Assembly: GCA_913049615.1 (NCBI GenBank)
Contig: CAJWZI010000077.1
Location: 1 to 6,855 of the forward strand
DNA from: an uncultured Alphaproteobacteria bacterium
GTDB taxonomy: Bacteria > Pseudomonadota > Alphaproteobacteria > GCA-2731375
Direction of reading: 5' to 3'
DNA: 6,855 nucleotides
The notes beneath the pieces are model-generated. The model searched no databases. It was not told the DNA's origin and was given only the letters and a program-made list of their open reading frames with translations. The translations under genes were made by a program, and so were the position numbers. Shown here piece by piece: positions 1 to 6,378 of the stretch (position 1 is the stretch's first letter; every line of letters starts with the position of its first letter).

Positions 1-37
1 CAATGCAATGGATGCCGGGTAGACAATATATGATGAA

Positions 38-62
38 AAATCTGGTTAGACTCAAATCTGGT
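38..62. repeat. Short direct repeat, two 9-base copies
   Basis: The 9-mer AAATCTGGT occurs at 38-46 and again at 54-62, with starts 16 bases apart. Both copies are followed by similar bases (TAG and AGC). The repeat is visible in the sequence. A function, for example as a protein-binding site, is speculation, and two copies of this length could arise by chance. Confidence 0.35.
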
Positions 63-91
63 AGCGGCCTTCATGAACGCCTGTACCGCTA
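62..91. repeat. Inverted repeat, possible weak hairpin
   Basis: TAGCGG at 62-67 is the reverse complement of CCGCTA at 86-91, giving a six-base stem around an 18-base loop that itself contains the palindrome TTCATGAA (70-77). In secA mRNA this hairpin would form about 70 bases after the stop codon. The nearest T run on that strand comes more than 20 bases later, so it does not fit an intrinsic terminator. It could protect the 3' end of the mRNA or be chance. Confidence 0.3.
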
Positions 92-160
92 ATTGGAACA
101 CACTGCACAAGCTTGTGAATTCGGTATCCGTAACCATCGCGACCGTATTTTAGAACTACT

Positions 161-2935
161 CTAACTACCGTGGCAGTGCTTGTATTTTTTGCCAGACTTA
201 CAGGGGCAAAGGGTATTACGTGGAACCTTGCCCCAGGTGCTGGCGTCAAGGGGGTCTAGGGTAGCCGCTGCCTGCCGGGTGCGGGTCGGCAGGGGAGGGT
301 GCGCTCCATCTCCCCCCGGGACAGGGCCTTGGCCGTCTTCGCCGGCCATAATCAGGTCCTCCCCCATCTCATTTTCGCCGGTGATGAGGTCCAAATGTCG
401 TTCCTCTAGCATCATGGGTGTGGCTTGTTGATTGATTAGCATGTTCCCTTCCGGATCAGCCTGCAACTCGATATGGGCGAGGACGCGTGTTGTCGTGGTG
501 CGCAGTTCCACCAGCAGATTTTCGAACAGAGCGAAGGCCTCTGACTTATATTCGTTTAACGGATCGCGCTGGCCATAGGCGCGCAGGACGATGCCACCGC
601 GTAGATGATCCAGGGTCAACAGATGTTCTTTCCAAGTCTGGTCGAGCAGTTGCAGCAGCAGCCCTTTCTCGATCATGCGCATTACGTCGGGGCCATAATT
701 GGCTGCCTTTTCCGCCATGCGCCGGTCCGTTGCTATACTGATACGCTTGTGAATTTCCTCGTCCGCGATACCTTCTTCTGAGCACCATTCGGGGATCGGT
801 AGATCCAAGGCGAATACCTCACCAACTTCTTGCCGCAGGCCTTCGGCATCCCATTGCTCCGCGTAGGCCCGTTCGGGAATATGATGGGTAACCAGATTGT
901 CGATCACGTCCGAGCGCATGTCGACAATGGTGTCCTGCACATCCTCAGCGTCCATTAGCTCCAAGCGTTGTTCATAGATTACCTTGCGCTGATCGTTCAT
1001 GACATCGTCATATTTCAGCAAGTTCTTGCGCAAATCGAAGTTGCGAGCCTCCACCTTCTCTTGGGCCTTTTCTAGCGCCTTGTTTACCCAGGGGTGGATG
1101 ATCGCCTCGCCCTCTTCCAGGCCTAGTTTGCGCAGCATTCCGTCCATTCGTTCAGAGCCGAAAATTCGCATCAAGTCATCCTCCAGGCTGAGGAAAAATT
1201 TTGAGGCGCCGGGGTCACCCTGTCGGCCCGATCGGCCGCGCAATTGGTTGTCGATACGTCGGCTTTCATGGCGTTCTGTGCCGATGATGATCAGCCCGCC
1301 CGATGTCAGGACCTTAGCCCTTTCTTCTTTGATCTCCGACTGGATCTTCATGGCCTTGATCTCGTCAACCGTGTTGTCGGGGGCGGTCGCCTCCATAGCT
1401 ACGCGCATCTCTAGGTTGCCACCCAATTGGATATCTGTGCCCCGGCCGGCCATGTTGGTGGCAATGGTCAGGGCGCCGACGCGACCAGCCTGAGCAATGA
1501 TATAGGCTTCCTGTTCGTGATGGCGGGCGTTCAGAACGTTGTGTTTGACTTTCTTCTTCTTCAAAAGTTCCGATAGCACTTCTGATTTTTCGATGGACAC
1601 GGTACCGATCAAGGCAGGCTGTCCTCGCTTTTGGCAATCTGCGATCAGTTCTGCGATGGCGGCAAATTTTTCTTCTTCCGTACGATAGACCTCATCGTCC
1701 TGATCATCGCGGATCATTTCTAGATGGGTAGGGATTTCTACCACCGCTAGTTTGTAGATTTCCAGGAACTCTCCGGCTTCCGTCATGGCGGTGCCGGTCA
1801 TGCCGGACAACTTCGGGTACAGCCGGAAGTAGTTTTGGAAGGTGATGGAAGCGAGGGTTTGATTCTCGGGCTGAACCTCAACCCCTTCCCTAGCCTCCAA
1901 AGCCTGATGCAGGCCTTCGGAATATCGCCTTCCTTCCATTGCGCGGCCGGTGAACTCGTCGATGATGACAATTTTGTCGTCCTTCACCATGTAATCCACG
2001 TCGCGCTGAAACATCTGGTGGGCGCGGAGAGCTTGGTTGACGTGGTGCACCACCGTGACATTTTCCATGTCGTAAAGATTGTCGCCTTGCAGCAGATCAA
2101 CCTCTCGCAACAGAACCTCGACGGTTTCCGTCCCCTCTTCTGTGAAGTTCACCGTGCGGGCCTTTTCGTCCTTTTCGTAGTCGGATTCCGAGAGTTTTGG
2201 CATCAAGAGGTCAATTGTCCGGTACAACTCGGACGAGTCTTCCGCTTGACCGGAAATAATCAGGGGCGTGCGCGCCTCGTCGATTAAGATAGAATCCACT
2301 TCATCGACGATTGAGAAATTAAATGGCCGTTGCACCATGGAGGCACGGTCGAATTTCATATTGTCACGCAGATAATCGAAGCCGAATTCGTTGTTGGTGC
2401 CATAGGTGATGTCGCAGGCATAGGCGGCGCGGCGTTGGTCGTCGTCTAGGCCGTGGACAATACACCCCGTGCTTAACCCCAGCTTTTCATAAACCACGCC
2501 CATCCAGTTCGCATCGCGTTGGGCTAGATAGTCATTAACGGTGACCACATGGGCGCCTTTGCCGGAAAATCCGTTCAAGTATACCGGCAGGGTAGCGACC
2601 AGTGTCTTGCCTTCGCCAGTGCGCATTTCGGCGATCTTGCCCTGATGGAGCACCATTCCACCCATCAATTGCACGTCGAAATGTCGTTGCCCCAATGTGC
2701 GCTTGGCAGCCTCGCGTACGGCGGCAAAGGCTTCGGGTAACAAGTCATTTTGACTTTCGCCGTTTTCGTGACGCTGGCGGAATTCATCCGTCTTGGCTGA
2801 CAGTTGATCGTCCGAGAGCGCCTCGAACTCCGCTTCCAACGCGTTGATCCTGGCCACGGGCTGAGCTAAATCCTTGAGAACGCGCTCATTGGACGAGCCG
2901 AAAAGGCGTTTCGCGATACCGCCTAGAATAGCCAT
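161..2935 (-). CDS. secA: Preprotein translocase ATPase SecA
   Basis: SecA is the cytoplasmic ATPase that pushes unfolded preproteins through the SecYEG channel in the inner membrane. The 924-residue product is full length. Visible parts in order are the Walker A loop MRTGEGKT (104-111), VTVNDYLA (131-138), the Walker B/DEAD-like DEVD (211-214), IDEFTGR (325-331) where the preprotein-binding region returns to the second nucleotide-binding fold, MAGRGTD (495-501), the arginine-rich helicase motif VI at 566-575, the helical scaffold/wing region (about 600-830), an acidic, Gly/Pro-rich linker (about 855-885) and a C-terminal zinc motif (Cys910, Cys912, Cys921, His922) of the kind that binds SecB and lipids. 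The roughly 35-residue stretch after GGNLEMR (505-511) is, from general knowledge, common in alphaproteobacterial SecA. I chose ATG 2935 because [13 protein letters not shown] is the usual start; an in-frame TTG seven codons upstream adds unusual residues. One oddity is Lys913 where the zinc motif usually has Gly. Confidence 0.98.
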   Translation of the reverse strand: MAILGGIAKRLFGSSNERVLKDLAQPVARINALEAEFEALSDDQLSAKTDEFRQRHENGESQNDLLPEAFAAVREAAKRTLGQRHFDVQLMGGMVLHQGKIAEMRTGEGKTLVATLPVYLNGFSGKGAHVVTVNDYLAQRDANWMGVVYEKLGLSTGCIVHGLDDDQRRAAYACDITYGTNNEFGFDYLRDNMKFDRASMVQRPFNFSIVDEVDSILIDEARTPLIISGQAEDSSELYRTIDLLMPKLSESDYEKDEKARTVNFTEEGTETVEVLLREVDLLQGDNLYDMENVTVVHHVNQALRAHQMFQRDVDYMVKDDKIVIIDEFTGRAMEGRRYSEGLHQALEAREGVEVQPENQTLASITFQNYFRLYPKLSGMTGTAMTEAGEFLEIYKLAVVEIPTHLEMIRDDQDDEVYRTEEEKFAAIAELIADCQKRGQPALIGTVSIEKSEVLSELLKKKKVKHNVLNARHHEQEAYIIAQAGRVGALTIATNMAGRGTDIQLGGNLEMRVAMEATAPDNTVDEIKAMKIQSEIKEERAKVLTSGGLIIIGTERHESRRIDNQLRGRSGRQGDPGASKFFLSLEDDLMRIFGSERMDGMLRKLGLEEGEAIIHPWVNKALEKAQEKVEARNFDLRKNLLKYDDVMNDQRKVIYEQRLELMDAEDVQDTIVDMRSDVIDNLVTHHIPERAYAEQWDAEGLRQEVGEVFALDLPIPEWCSEEGIADEEIHKRISIATDRRMAEKAANYGPDVMRMIEKGLLLQLLDQTWKEHLLTLDHLRGGIVLRAYGQRDPLNEYKSEAFALFENLLVELRTTTTRVLAHIELQADPEGNMLINQQATPMMLEERHLDLITGENEMGEDLIMAGEDGQGPVPGGDGAHPPLPTRTRQAAATLDPLDASTWGKVPRNTLCPCKSGKKYKHCHGS

Positions 2936-2942
2936 CAAAATT

Positions 2943-2946
2943 TCCC
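2943..2946 (-). promoter_or_regulatory. Weak ribosome binding site of secA
   Basis: Read on the minus strand, GGGA lies 7 bases before the ATG at 2935, a normal distance for a weak Shine-Dalgarno sequence. It falls inside the seven-codon extension that the upstream TTG start would add, which supports the ATG start. Confidence 0.45.
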
Positions 2947-3019
2947 AAAAATACAAATAAAACTAACAGAAATGCCCACGCCCACTGGCAGGCGGTGCGC
3001 GAGGTTTTACGACCAGTGA

Positions 3020-3048
3020 GACATAAGGGCCGCCAGCGCCCCTGTCAA
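3020..3048 (-). promoter_or_regulatory. Candidate sigma-70 promoter for secA
   Basis: On the minus strand a perfect -35 hexamer TTGACA (3048-3043) is followed by a 17-base spacer and a -10-like TATGTC (3025-3020) that matches the consensus at three of six positions. Transcription would start near 3012 and leave a leader of about 77 bases before the secA ATG. A 4-base inverted repeat (GGGC 3027-3030, GCCC 3038-3041) sits in the spacer, and CACTGG (2983-2988) pairs with CCAGTG (3013-3018) near the inferred start. The -35 match and spacing are seen directly; the promoter role is inferred. Confidence 0.45.
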
Positions 3049-3115
3049 CGGAACCGGAAGGCCTGGTCATCAACCATGCGCCAGACAATATAGTGTGAGA
3101 ATCGGCGCTAACGAC

Positions 3116-3144
3116 TTGTAAGCAATCGTGCAATCATCAATATT
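3116..3144 (+). promoter_or_regulatory. Weak candidate promoter for parvulin gene
   Basis: TTGTAA (3116-3121) and AATATT (3139-3144) are separated by exactly 17 bases, and each matches its sigma-70 hexamer at four of six positions. The predicted start near 3151 would give a leader of about 50 bases before ATG 3204 and would exclude the alternative TTG start at 3150. The matches are weak and could be chance in an A+T-richer stretch. Confidence 0.25.
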
Positions 3145-3203
3145 GACCCTTGGCGCGGCGACGACCGCCCTTATCCTTACAATGGCAAAAGAAAGTCCAA
3201 TCC

Positions 3204-4076
3204 ATGATCCTATTTGTTCTCGCGCCACTTTCTGCCTGCTTGACCGTTGTCGCCTTATTTGCCGCTGTACCAGTGTCGGCGCAGCAACATGGGCTGGCTG
3301 CCCTGCAGGCTCCACCCGACACCCAAGTAGTAGCCGAAGTTAATGGCAGCAAGATATTCTTCAAAGATGTACGCCTAGCCTATGAATACTTGCCGCAGCA
3401 ATACAAGGGCATGCCCATTGCCCAGATTTATCAGCCTCTCGTCCAGCAATTGACGGAGCGGCGCCTGGTGCTGATGGCGGCGGAGGCGGCTAAATTAGCC
3501 GAAGAGCCAGAGGTGGCTGGCAAGATAAAGCAGGCTCGAAACCGTATTCTAGAACAATCCCTGATATCTCGAGAAGTCAATGCTGCGTCGACCGAGGAGG
3601 CCCTGCGTGCCCGGTACGAGGCCGAAAAGGGAAAGCTTGATGGCGCTGCTGATGAAGTTCGCGCCAGCCATATTTTGGTAGAGACTAGGGAAGAGGCTGA
3701 CGCCATCATAGCTCGACTGCATAAGGGCGGAGATTTCACCAAGCTGGCTAGGGAAAAATCAAAGGGGCCAAGCGGCGCCAAAGGTGGGGATCTAGGATAT
3801 TTCACGAAGGATAAAATGGTGCCGGAATTTGCCAACGCCGCCTTTGATTTGCAGCCCGGGGATATTTCCGCTCCGGTCAAGACCGGCTTTGGCTGGCACA
3901 TCATCAAGGTGGTAGATCGCCGAAAGGGAGGGGGCGCTAGTTTCGCCAAACGTGCCCCTGAACTACGCCAGGCCATTGCGAAGACGGTAGTAGCCAAATT
4001 GCTGGATGAACTGTCGAAGGAAGCCGAAATTAAGGTCTACAGGATGGATGGCAAACCCGTGGAAGCCACGAATTAG
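3204..4076 (+). CDS. Periplasmic parvulin-type peptidyl-prolyl isomerase
   Basis: This 290-residue protein looks like an exported foldase of the PrsA/SurA/PpiC group, which turns peptide bonds before proline and helps secreted proteins fold. Residues 1-26 form a hydrophobic signal segment with a likely signal peptidase I site after VSA (24-26). A lipobox is not apparent. The SurA-like N-terminal helical region spans about 40-145, followed by one parvulin domain (about 151-240) with the paired histidines in ASHIL (His156) and WHIIK (His232), and a charged helical tail. The start is uncertain. ATG 3204 has a weak purine-rich AGAAAG (3190-3195) 8 bases upstream, but its signal segment lacks basic residues. 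A TTG at 3150 would add 18 residues including RRR and KK, a better n-region, yet no ribosome binding site is visible before it. It diverges from secA, which fits a role in export. argJ follows after 81 bases with no clear terminator. Confidence 0.9.
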   Translation: MILFVLAPLSACLTVVALFAAVPVSAQQHGLAALQAPPDTQVVAEVNGSKIFFKDVRLAYEYLPQQYKGMPIAQIYQPLVQQLTERRLVLMAAEAAKLAEEPEVAGKIKQARNRILEQSLISREVNAASTEEALRARYEAEKGKLDGAADEVRASHILVETREEADAIIARLHKGGDFTKLAREKSKGPSGAKGGDLGYFTKDKMVPEFANAAFDLQPGDISAPVKTGFGWHIIKVVDRRKGGGASFAKRAPELRQAIAKTVVAKLLDELSKEAEIKVYRMDGKPVEATN

Positions 4077-4157
4077 TATAGAAAGGCAGAATAGGGCCGA
4101 CTTGCCAGCCATTTGGAGCCTGGGTACCATGCAGTGCTCTCACATTATGGGTTGAAC

Positions 4158-5396
4158 ATGCCTAAATTGATTGTTTCGCCGCTGGCCCCGGCCGGTTTCC
4201 CCAATCTGCCCATAATTCCCGGTTTGCGCTTGGCGGCCCATGCGGCGGGTGAAAGGTACCGCCGCCGGGCAGATCTGGCCCTGGCGGAGTTGGCGGCGGG
4301 CAGCACCATCGCCGGCGTCTTTACACGTTCTACCATGCCTGGCGCGCCAGTTGTCTGGTGCCGCAGACATATCGGCAAGGGCAAAGCCCGGGCCATTGTC
4401 GTCAACGCCGGTAACGCTAACGTTTTCACGGGCAGGCAGGGTATGGACGATGTGGCTACAACGGCAAAGGCCATTGCCGGTGTCGTGGGCTGCCGGCCGG
4501 GGGAAGTCATGGTTGCCTCTACCGGCGTAATCGGCGAGACCCTGTCGGTGGATCGCCTCGTGCGGGCTGTACCAACTTTGCAAGGCAAGTTGAAGGATCG
4601 TAATTGGCGGGCCGCCGCTAAAGCCATTTGCACCACTGACACCTACCCAAAAGGCGCCTGGGCCCGGGCCGTGATTGACGGTGTGTCTGTATCGATTGCC
4701 GGCATTGCAAAAGGCAGCGGTATGATAGCGCCGGACATGGCGACTATGCTGAGTTTCTTGTTCACGGACGCAAAACTGCCCAGCAATGTACTGGATTATT
4801 TGCTAAAATGGGCCAATCGCCGATCTTTCAATTGCATAACCGTTGACGGCGATACCTCCACTTCCGACACGGTGCTACTGGCGGCAACCGGGCAGAGCGC
4901 TAGGCATGCCCGGGTAATTGACGCAACCGATCCACGGTTGGTTTCGTTCAAGGCGGCCCTGCTATCGGTAATGCAGGATTTGGCCCATCAAGTGGTCCGT
5001 GACGGCGAGGGCGCAAGCAAATTCATCACCGTCAACGTGTCCGGCGCGGTTTCTACTAAAGCGGCACATCGGATCGCCATGACTATCGCTAATTCGCCCC
5101 TAGTCAAGACGGCGATCGCCGGCGAAGACCCAAATTGGGGTCGAATTATCATGGCCGTCGGCCGCGCAGGGGAGAGGGCGGATCGGGATAAACTGTCCAT
5201 CGTGATCGGTGGCGTAGTCATCGCCGAAAATGGCCATCCGCATCCTGACTACCGCGAATTGCAGGTGGCTCCACACATGAAGGGGCAAGAGGTCGAAATT
5301 GCCGTGGACGTAGGTGTTGGCCGGGGCACGGCTACCGTTTGGACCTGTGATCTGACCCACGGGTACATTTCTATCAACGCAGACTATCGCTCCTGA
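4158..5396 (+). CDS. argJ: Glutamate N-acetyltransferase (ArgJ)
   Basis: ArgJ moves the acetyl group from N-acetylornithine to glutamate in the cytoplasm, closing the acetyl cycle of arginine synthesis. Some family members also use acetyl-CoA, and the sequence alone does not settle which type this is. The 412-residue product has the usual length. Family marks are NAGNANVFTG (83-92), the substrate threonines in TTDTYPK (159-165), AKGSGMIAPDMATML (184-198), where self-cleavage before Thr196 would give alpha and beta chains with Thr196 as the nucleophile, DGDTSTSDT (230-238), RDGEGASK (281-288), GEDPNWGR (322-329) and the ending NADYRS. I chose ATG 4158, preceded by GGG at 4149-4151, because an in-frame TTG at 4113 adds 15 residues without family support. 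The stop codon shares one base with the mutT start (TGATG), which implies coupled translation. No residue expected for catalysis is missing. Confidence 0.97.
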   Translation: MPKLIVSPLAPAGFPNLPIIPGLRLAAHAAGERYRRRADLALAELAAGSTIAGVFTRSTMPGAPVVWCRRHIGKGKARAIVVNAGNANVFTGRQGMDDVATTAKAIAGVVGCRPGEVMVASTGVIGETLSVDRLVRAVPTLQGKLKDRNWRAAAKAICTTDTYPKGAWARAVIDGVSVSIAGIAKGSGMIAPDMATMLSFLFTDAKLPSNVLDYLLKWANRRSFNCITVDGDTSTSDTVLLAATGQSARHARVIDATDPRLVSFKAALLSVMQDLAHQVVRDGEGASKFITVNVSGAVSTKAAHRIAMTIANSPLVKTAIAGEDPNWGRIIMAVGRAGERADRDKLSIVIGGVVIAENGHPHPDYRELQVAPHMKGQEVEIAVDVGVGRGTATVWTCDLTHGYISINADYRS

Positions 5397-5803
5397 TGAA
5401 TGAAATGCCTATGCTGTTGGTCGCCGCTGCCGCTCTGGTGGATATCGACGGCAGGGTCCTTGTGCAACAACGGCCTGAAGGGAAGACCATGGCAGGTCTG
5501 TGGGAGTTTCCCGGCGGCAAGGTGGAGCCGGGAGAGAGACTGGAACAATCCCTGGTTCGAGAATTGAAGGAAGAATTGGATGTCGACGTGACAGAGACCT
5601 GTCTCGCCCCCTTCACCTTCGCCTCCCATGTCTACGACGACTTCTGCCTACTGATGCCCCTGTTTGTTTGCCGGGTATGGCAAGGGTTTCCGCGTTCCCT
5701 GGAAGGTCAGGCCTTAAAATGGATCCGCCCCTTGCACATGGGAGATCTGCCGATGCCACCTGCTGACCGACCACTGGTGGCTATGCTGCGCGATTTGCTG
5801 TAG
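5396..5803 (+). CDS. mutT: MutT-type Nudix hydrolase
   Basis: This 135-residue protein belongs to the MutT branch of the Nudix family, which hydrolyses oxidised nucleoside triphosphates such as 8-oxo-dGTP to monophosphates and so limits mutation. The Nudix box runs from Gly41 to Val63, with Glu47, the REL motif at 55-57 and metal-binding Glu56, Glu59 and Glu60. Its usual Gly near the end is Asp62. WEFPGGK (36-42) and the EGQ at 103-105 followed by KW match the MutT layout. PPAD (121-124) stands where E. coli MutT has PPAN, whose Asn contacts the oxidised base, so base preference could differ. The start overlaps the argJ stop by one base and no Shine-Dalgarno sequence is visible, which points to reinitiation by ribosomes leaving argJ. 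Two further in-frame ATG codons (5405 and 5411) are possible starts. Other pyrophosphohydrolase activities in the same branch cannot be excluded. Confidence 0.92.
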   Translation: MNEMPMLLVAAAALVDIDGRVLVQQRPEGKTMAGLWEFPGGKVEPGERLEQSLVRELKEELDVDVTETCLAPFTFASHVYDDFCLLMPLFVCRVWQGFPRSLEGQALKWIRPLHMGDLPMPPADRPLVAMLRDLL

Positions 5804-5811
5804 GCGCCGCG

Positions 5812-6378
5812 ATGCCATCGCACCGAAATTCCAAGTTGCCCTTCCGCCCGCCTCTGCGCAGTGAAAATCTGGTGCTACGACCTTTGGAACGCACGGATGC
5901 TCCGGTTATCACCAAACTGGCGGGCGACTGGGAGGTCGCCCGCTGGACTTTAGATATCCCCCATCCTTTTGACGCCATCATGGCCCGGGATTTCATCGCC
6001 TGGGCCCAGGAAGAATTGCAAACTCAACGCCGGTTCTTTTTTGCTATGGTAGCGCGAGCGACCGGAGAACTCGTGGGTGTGATTTCATTGACCTGCAATA
6101 GCGCGGGTGAGGGCGAAATCGGCTATTGGGTTGGCCGACCTTATCAGGGCCGCGGATATGCCCGCGAGGCGGCTGCGACTATCATTGTCGTGGGTTTCGA
6201 GGCCTTGGCGCTGCGCCGGGTTGTGGCCGCTTGCCATCCCGACAATGAACCATCCTGGCGAGTCTTGGAACATTGCGGCATGCGGTTCGTGGAAGCCATT
6301 CAGCGTTGGTCCGTTGCCAGACGGGCTACGTTTGATCTATCTCTCTATGCCGTCGACCGGCGGGAGACCGAGAAATGA
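5812..6378 (+). CDS. GNAT acetyltransferase, RimJ/RimL-like
   Basis: This 188-residue protein is a single-domain GNAT enzyme of the RimJ/RimL type, which transfers an acetyl group from acetyl-CoA to an amine, often a protein N-terminus. The opening pattern SENLVLRPLERTDA (17-30) is typical of the group. IGYWVG (103-108) leads into the acetyl-CoA pyrophosphate loop QGRGYA (112-117). The late motif NEPSWRVLEHCGM (145-157) corresponds to the usual N..S..vLek.GM pattern. The substrate cannot be read from the sequence; ribosomal protein, amino acid or antibiotic amines are all possible, so I give no symbol. The gene starts 8 bases after the mutT stop, and a weak AGG overlaps that stop codon 7 bases before ATG 5812. 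Its own stop overlaps the next start as ATGA. It is probably co-transcribed with its neighbours. Confidence 0.9.
   Translation: MPSHRNSKLPFRPPLRSENLVLRPLERTDAPVITKLAGDWEVARWTLDIPHPFDAIMARDFIAWAQEELQTQRRFFFAMVARATGELVGVISLTCNSAGEGEIGYWVGRPYQGRGYAREAAATIIVVGFEALALRRVVAACHPDNEPSWRVLEHCGMRFVEAIQRWSVARRATFDLSLYAVDRRETEK
6363..6366 (+). promoter_or_regulatory. Ribosome binding site of the PLP enzyme
   Basis: GGAG lies 8 bases before ATG 6375, inside the end of the acetyltransferase gene. It is the best Shine-Dalgarno match in the window and fixes the start of the last gene at the ATGA overlap. Confidence 0.65.

Larger units (their letters stand above)
1..160. other. Gene-free stretch downstream of secA
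   Basis: This stretch follows the secA stop codon and looks richer in A+T than the genes to its right. I see no supported coding region. A plus-strand reading frame of 19 codons plus stop (33-92) and a minus-strand frame crossing the secA end have no family features. It holds a spaced direct repeat (38-62), an inverted repeat (62-91) and a perfect 12-base palindrome at 106-117 with no room for a loop. I found no classic hairpin followed directly by a T run on the minus strand, so the secA terminator is not identified here. Confidence 0.5.

Noticed and set aside
33..92. Small plus-strand peptide frame (19 codons plus stop)
   Set aside because: It has no convincing ribosome binding site or known family, and its end coincides with the inverted repeat.
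11..95. tRNA-like look (GGTAGAC and an AGA/TCT stem near CTCAAA)
   Set aside because: There is no matching acceptor stem and no TTCGA-type T arm, so a tRNA fold is not supported.
106..117. Perfect palindrome CACAAGCTTGTG as a terminator hairpin
   Set aside because: It leaves no loop, and no T run follows it on either strand.
999..1493. Long plus-strand reading frame of 164 codons inside secA
   Set aside because: It is antisense to a strongly conserved part of secA, is rich in Ser and Arg as expected of a reverse-frame shadow, and has no recognisable domain.
1835..2287. Plus-strand reading frame of 150 codons inside secA
   Set aside because: It lies antisense to conserved SecA sequence, and I saw no start signal or family motif.
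3431..3997. Minus-strand reading frame of 188 codons opposite the parvulin gene
   Set aside because: It mirrors the parvulin coding frame, and its composition is Ser/Ala/Arg-rich with no motif.
4077..4157. Possible terminator between the parvulin gene and argJ
   Set aside because: Only a four-base CCAG/CTGG pairing is visible and no T run follows, so I do not call a terminator.
4145..4642. Minus-strand reading frames opposite argJ
   Set aside because: They are shadows of argJ, whose own frame carries all expected family motifs.
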